Shown in pieces: positions 50,335-50,513 of a stretch of 50,513 nt of DNA. The position numbers were made by a program, and so were the translations under genes. The notes under the pieces are model-generated. The model saw only the letters and a list, made by a program, of their open reading frames with translations. It was not told the DNA's origin and searched no databases. The DNA is from Acidimicrobiaceae bacterium. Lineage in GTDB: Bacteria > Actinomycetota > Acidimicrobiia > Acidimicrobiales > RAAP-2. The stretch is taken from the NCBI GenBank assembly GCA_003138855.1, contig PLHF01000027.1, forward strand, positions 25,693-76,205, in the 5' to 3' direction. Position 1 is the first letter of the stretch, and each line of letters opens with the position of its first letter.

Positions 50335-50513
50335 ATGGCGGACAGCAGGACAGAGCGGCTCGTCCAGTTCTACGAGACGCGGGGCGTCCTCGAACGCATA
50401 GTCGGTGATTCGGATGAGTCCGCCGCTGCCTGGCTCGACCGGGCCAGCGAGGTGAAGGGCACCAAAACCACGATCAGGCCTCTGGACTGGGACTGCGCGT
50501 CACCGTTCGGTCA
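50335..50513 (+). CDS. Unknown gene, cut by the right window edge
   Basis: From ATG 50335 the frame stays open for 59 codons to the edge, with G/C-rich third positions. It reads MADSRTERLVQFYETRG, then ESAAAWLDRASEVKG and TTIRPLDWDCASPFG. No family is recognised. GGGGCGGGGCGG upstream is a possible ribosome-binding region. The gap 50141-50334 before it shows nothing further. Confidence 0.5.
   Translation, partial: MADSRTERLVQFYETRGVLERIVGDSDESAAAWLDRASEVKGTKTTIRPLDWDCASPFG

Noticed and set aside
1..50513. CRISPR arrays, rRNA genes, transposases and phage genes
   Set aside because: No regularly spaced repeats, rRNA-like sequence, or recognisable transposase, integrase or phage structural genes were seen.

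Overview
The window reads as the chromosome of a high-GC actinobacterium. Coding is dense with strong G/C third-position bias, genes are joined by ATGA/GTGA overlaps, and GTG starts are common. Family content is actinobacterial: a DevR/DosR-type regulator, paired wax ester synthase/DGAT enzymes, a DUF2510 protein and a small DUF6855-like protein. An Acidimicrobiia-like or other non-mycobacterial actinobacterium is my inference; no rRNA, tRNA or marker gene fixes it.

Layout. 1-4891: cydD (partial)-cydC-cydA-cydB, encoding cytochrome bd oxidase and its assembly exporter. 4969-7440: a GNAT acetyltransferase, a 49-residue protein, a STAS protein and two unknown small proteins. 7462-9473: devR and devS, divergent. 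9578-14426: a group 3b type [NiFe]-hydrogenase operon (hydB, hydG, hydD, hydA and a maturation protease), with the wreck of a cyclic-nucleotide-binding-domain gene between hydB and hydG. 14592-20622: a nickel CO dehydrogenase operon (CooF-like ferredoxin, cooS, cooC, FAD/NAD oxidoreductase, CoA-transferase/hydrolase). 20707-24148: Pit phosphate permease with its DUF47 partner, then a drug-type MFS exporter. 24207-28877: DUF779 protein, aldehyde dehydrogenase, universal stress protein, zinc alcohol dehydrogenase and an M50 site-2 protease. 28980-33091: a flavin/PNPOx-fold protein, an ABC exporter and a dinucleotide-binding oxidoreductase. 33136-39112: a storage-lipid locus with two WS/DGATs, an alpha/beta hydrolase and an acyl-CoA ligase. 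39180-45065: a glycerol-like catabolic operon (two FAD enzymes, FGGY kinase) next to a sulfatase/phosphonate-ester-hydrolase-type enzyme. 45871-50513: a DUF6855-like protein, an APC permease, small membrane proteins, TetR and a truncated gene at the right edge.

The unifying feature is regulatory. Nine copies of a 16-17 bp DevR-box-like element (consensus GGGACSTTCGGCCCTA) lie in front of the 49-residue protein, the STAS gene, the 118-residue gene, the CO dehydrogenase operon, the MFS gene, the aldehyde dehydrogenase, the universal stress gene, the site-2 protease and the PNPOx-like gene. devR/devS sit in the middle. I read 5.7-29.5 kb as a local DevR (dormancy/hypoxia) regulon. It adds hydrogenase- and Ni-CO-dehydrogenase-based metabolism to members also known from the mycobacterial regulon (universal stress protein, site-2 protease, PNPOx-like protein). 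Because mycobacterial DevS/DosS haem GAF domains bind CO, a DevR box ahead of a CO dehydrogenase operon raises the possibility of CO-sensed control of CO oxidation. That is inference, not shown by sequence.
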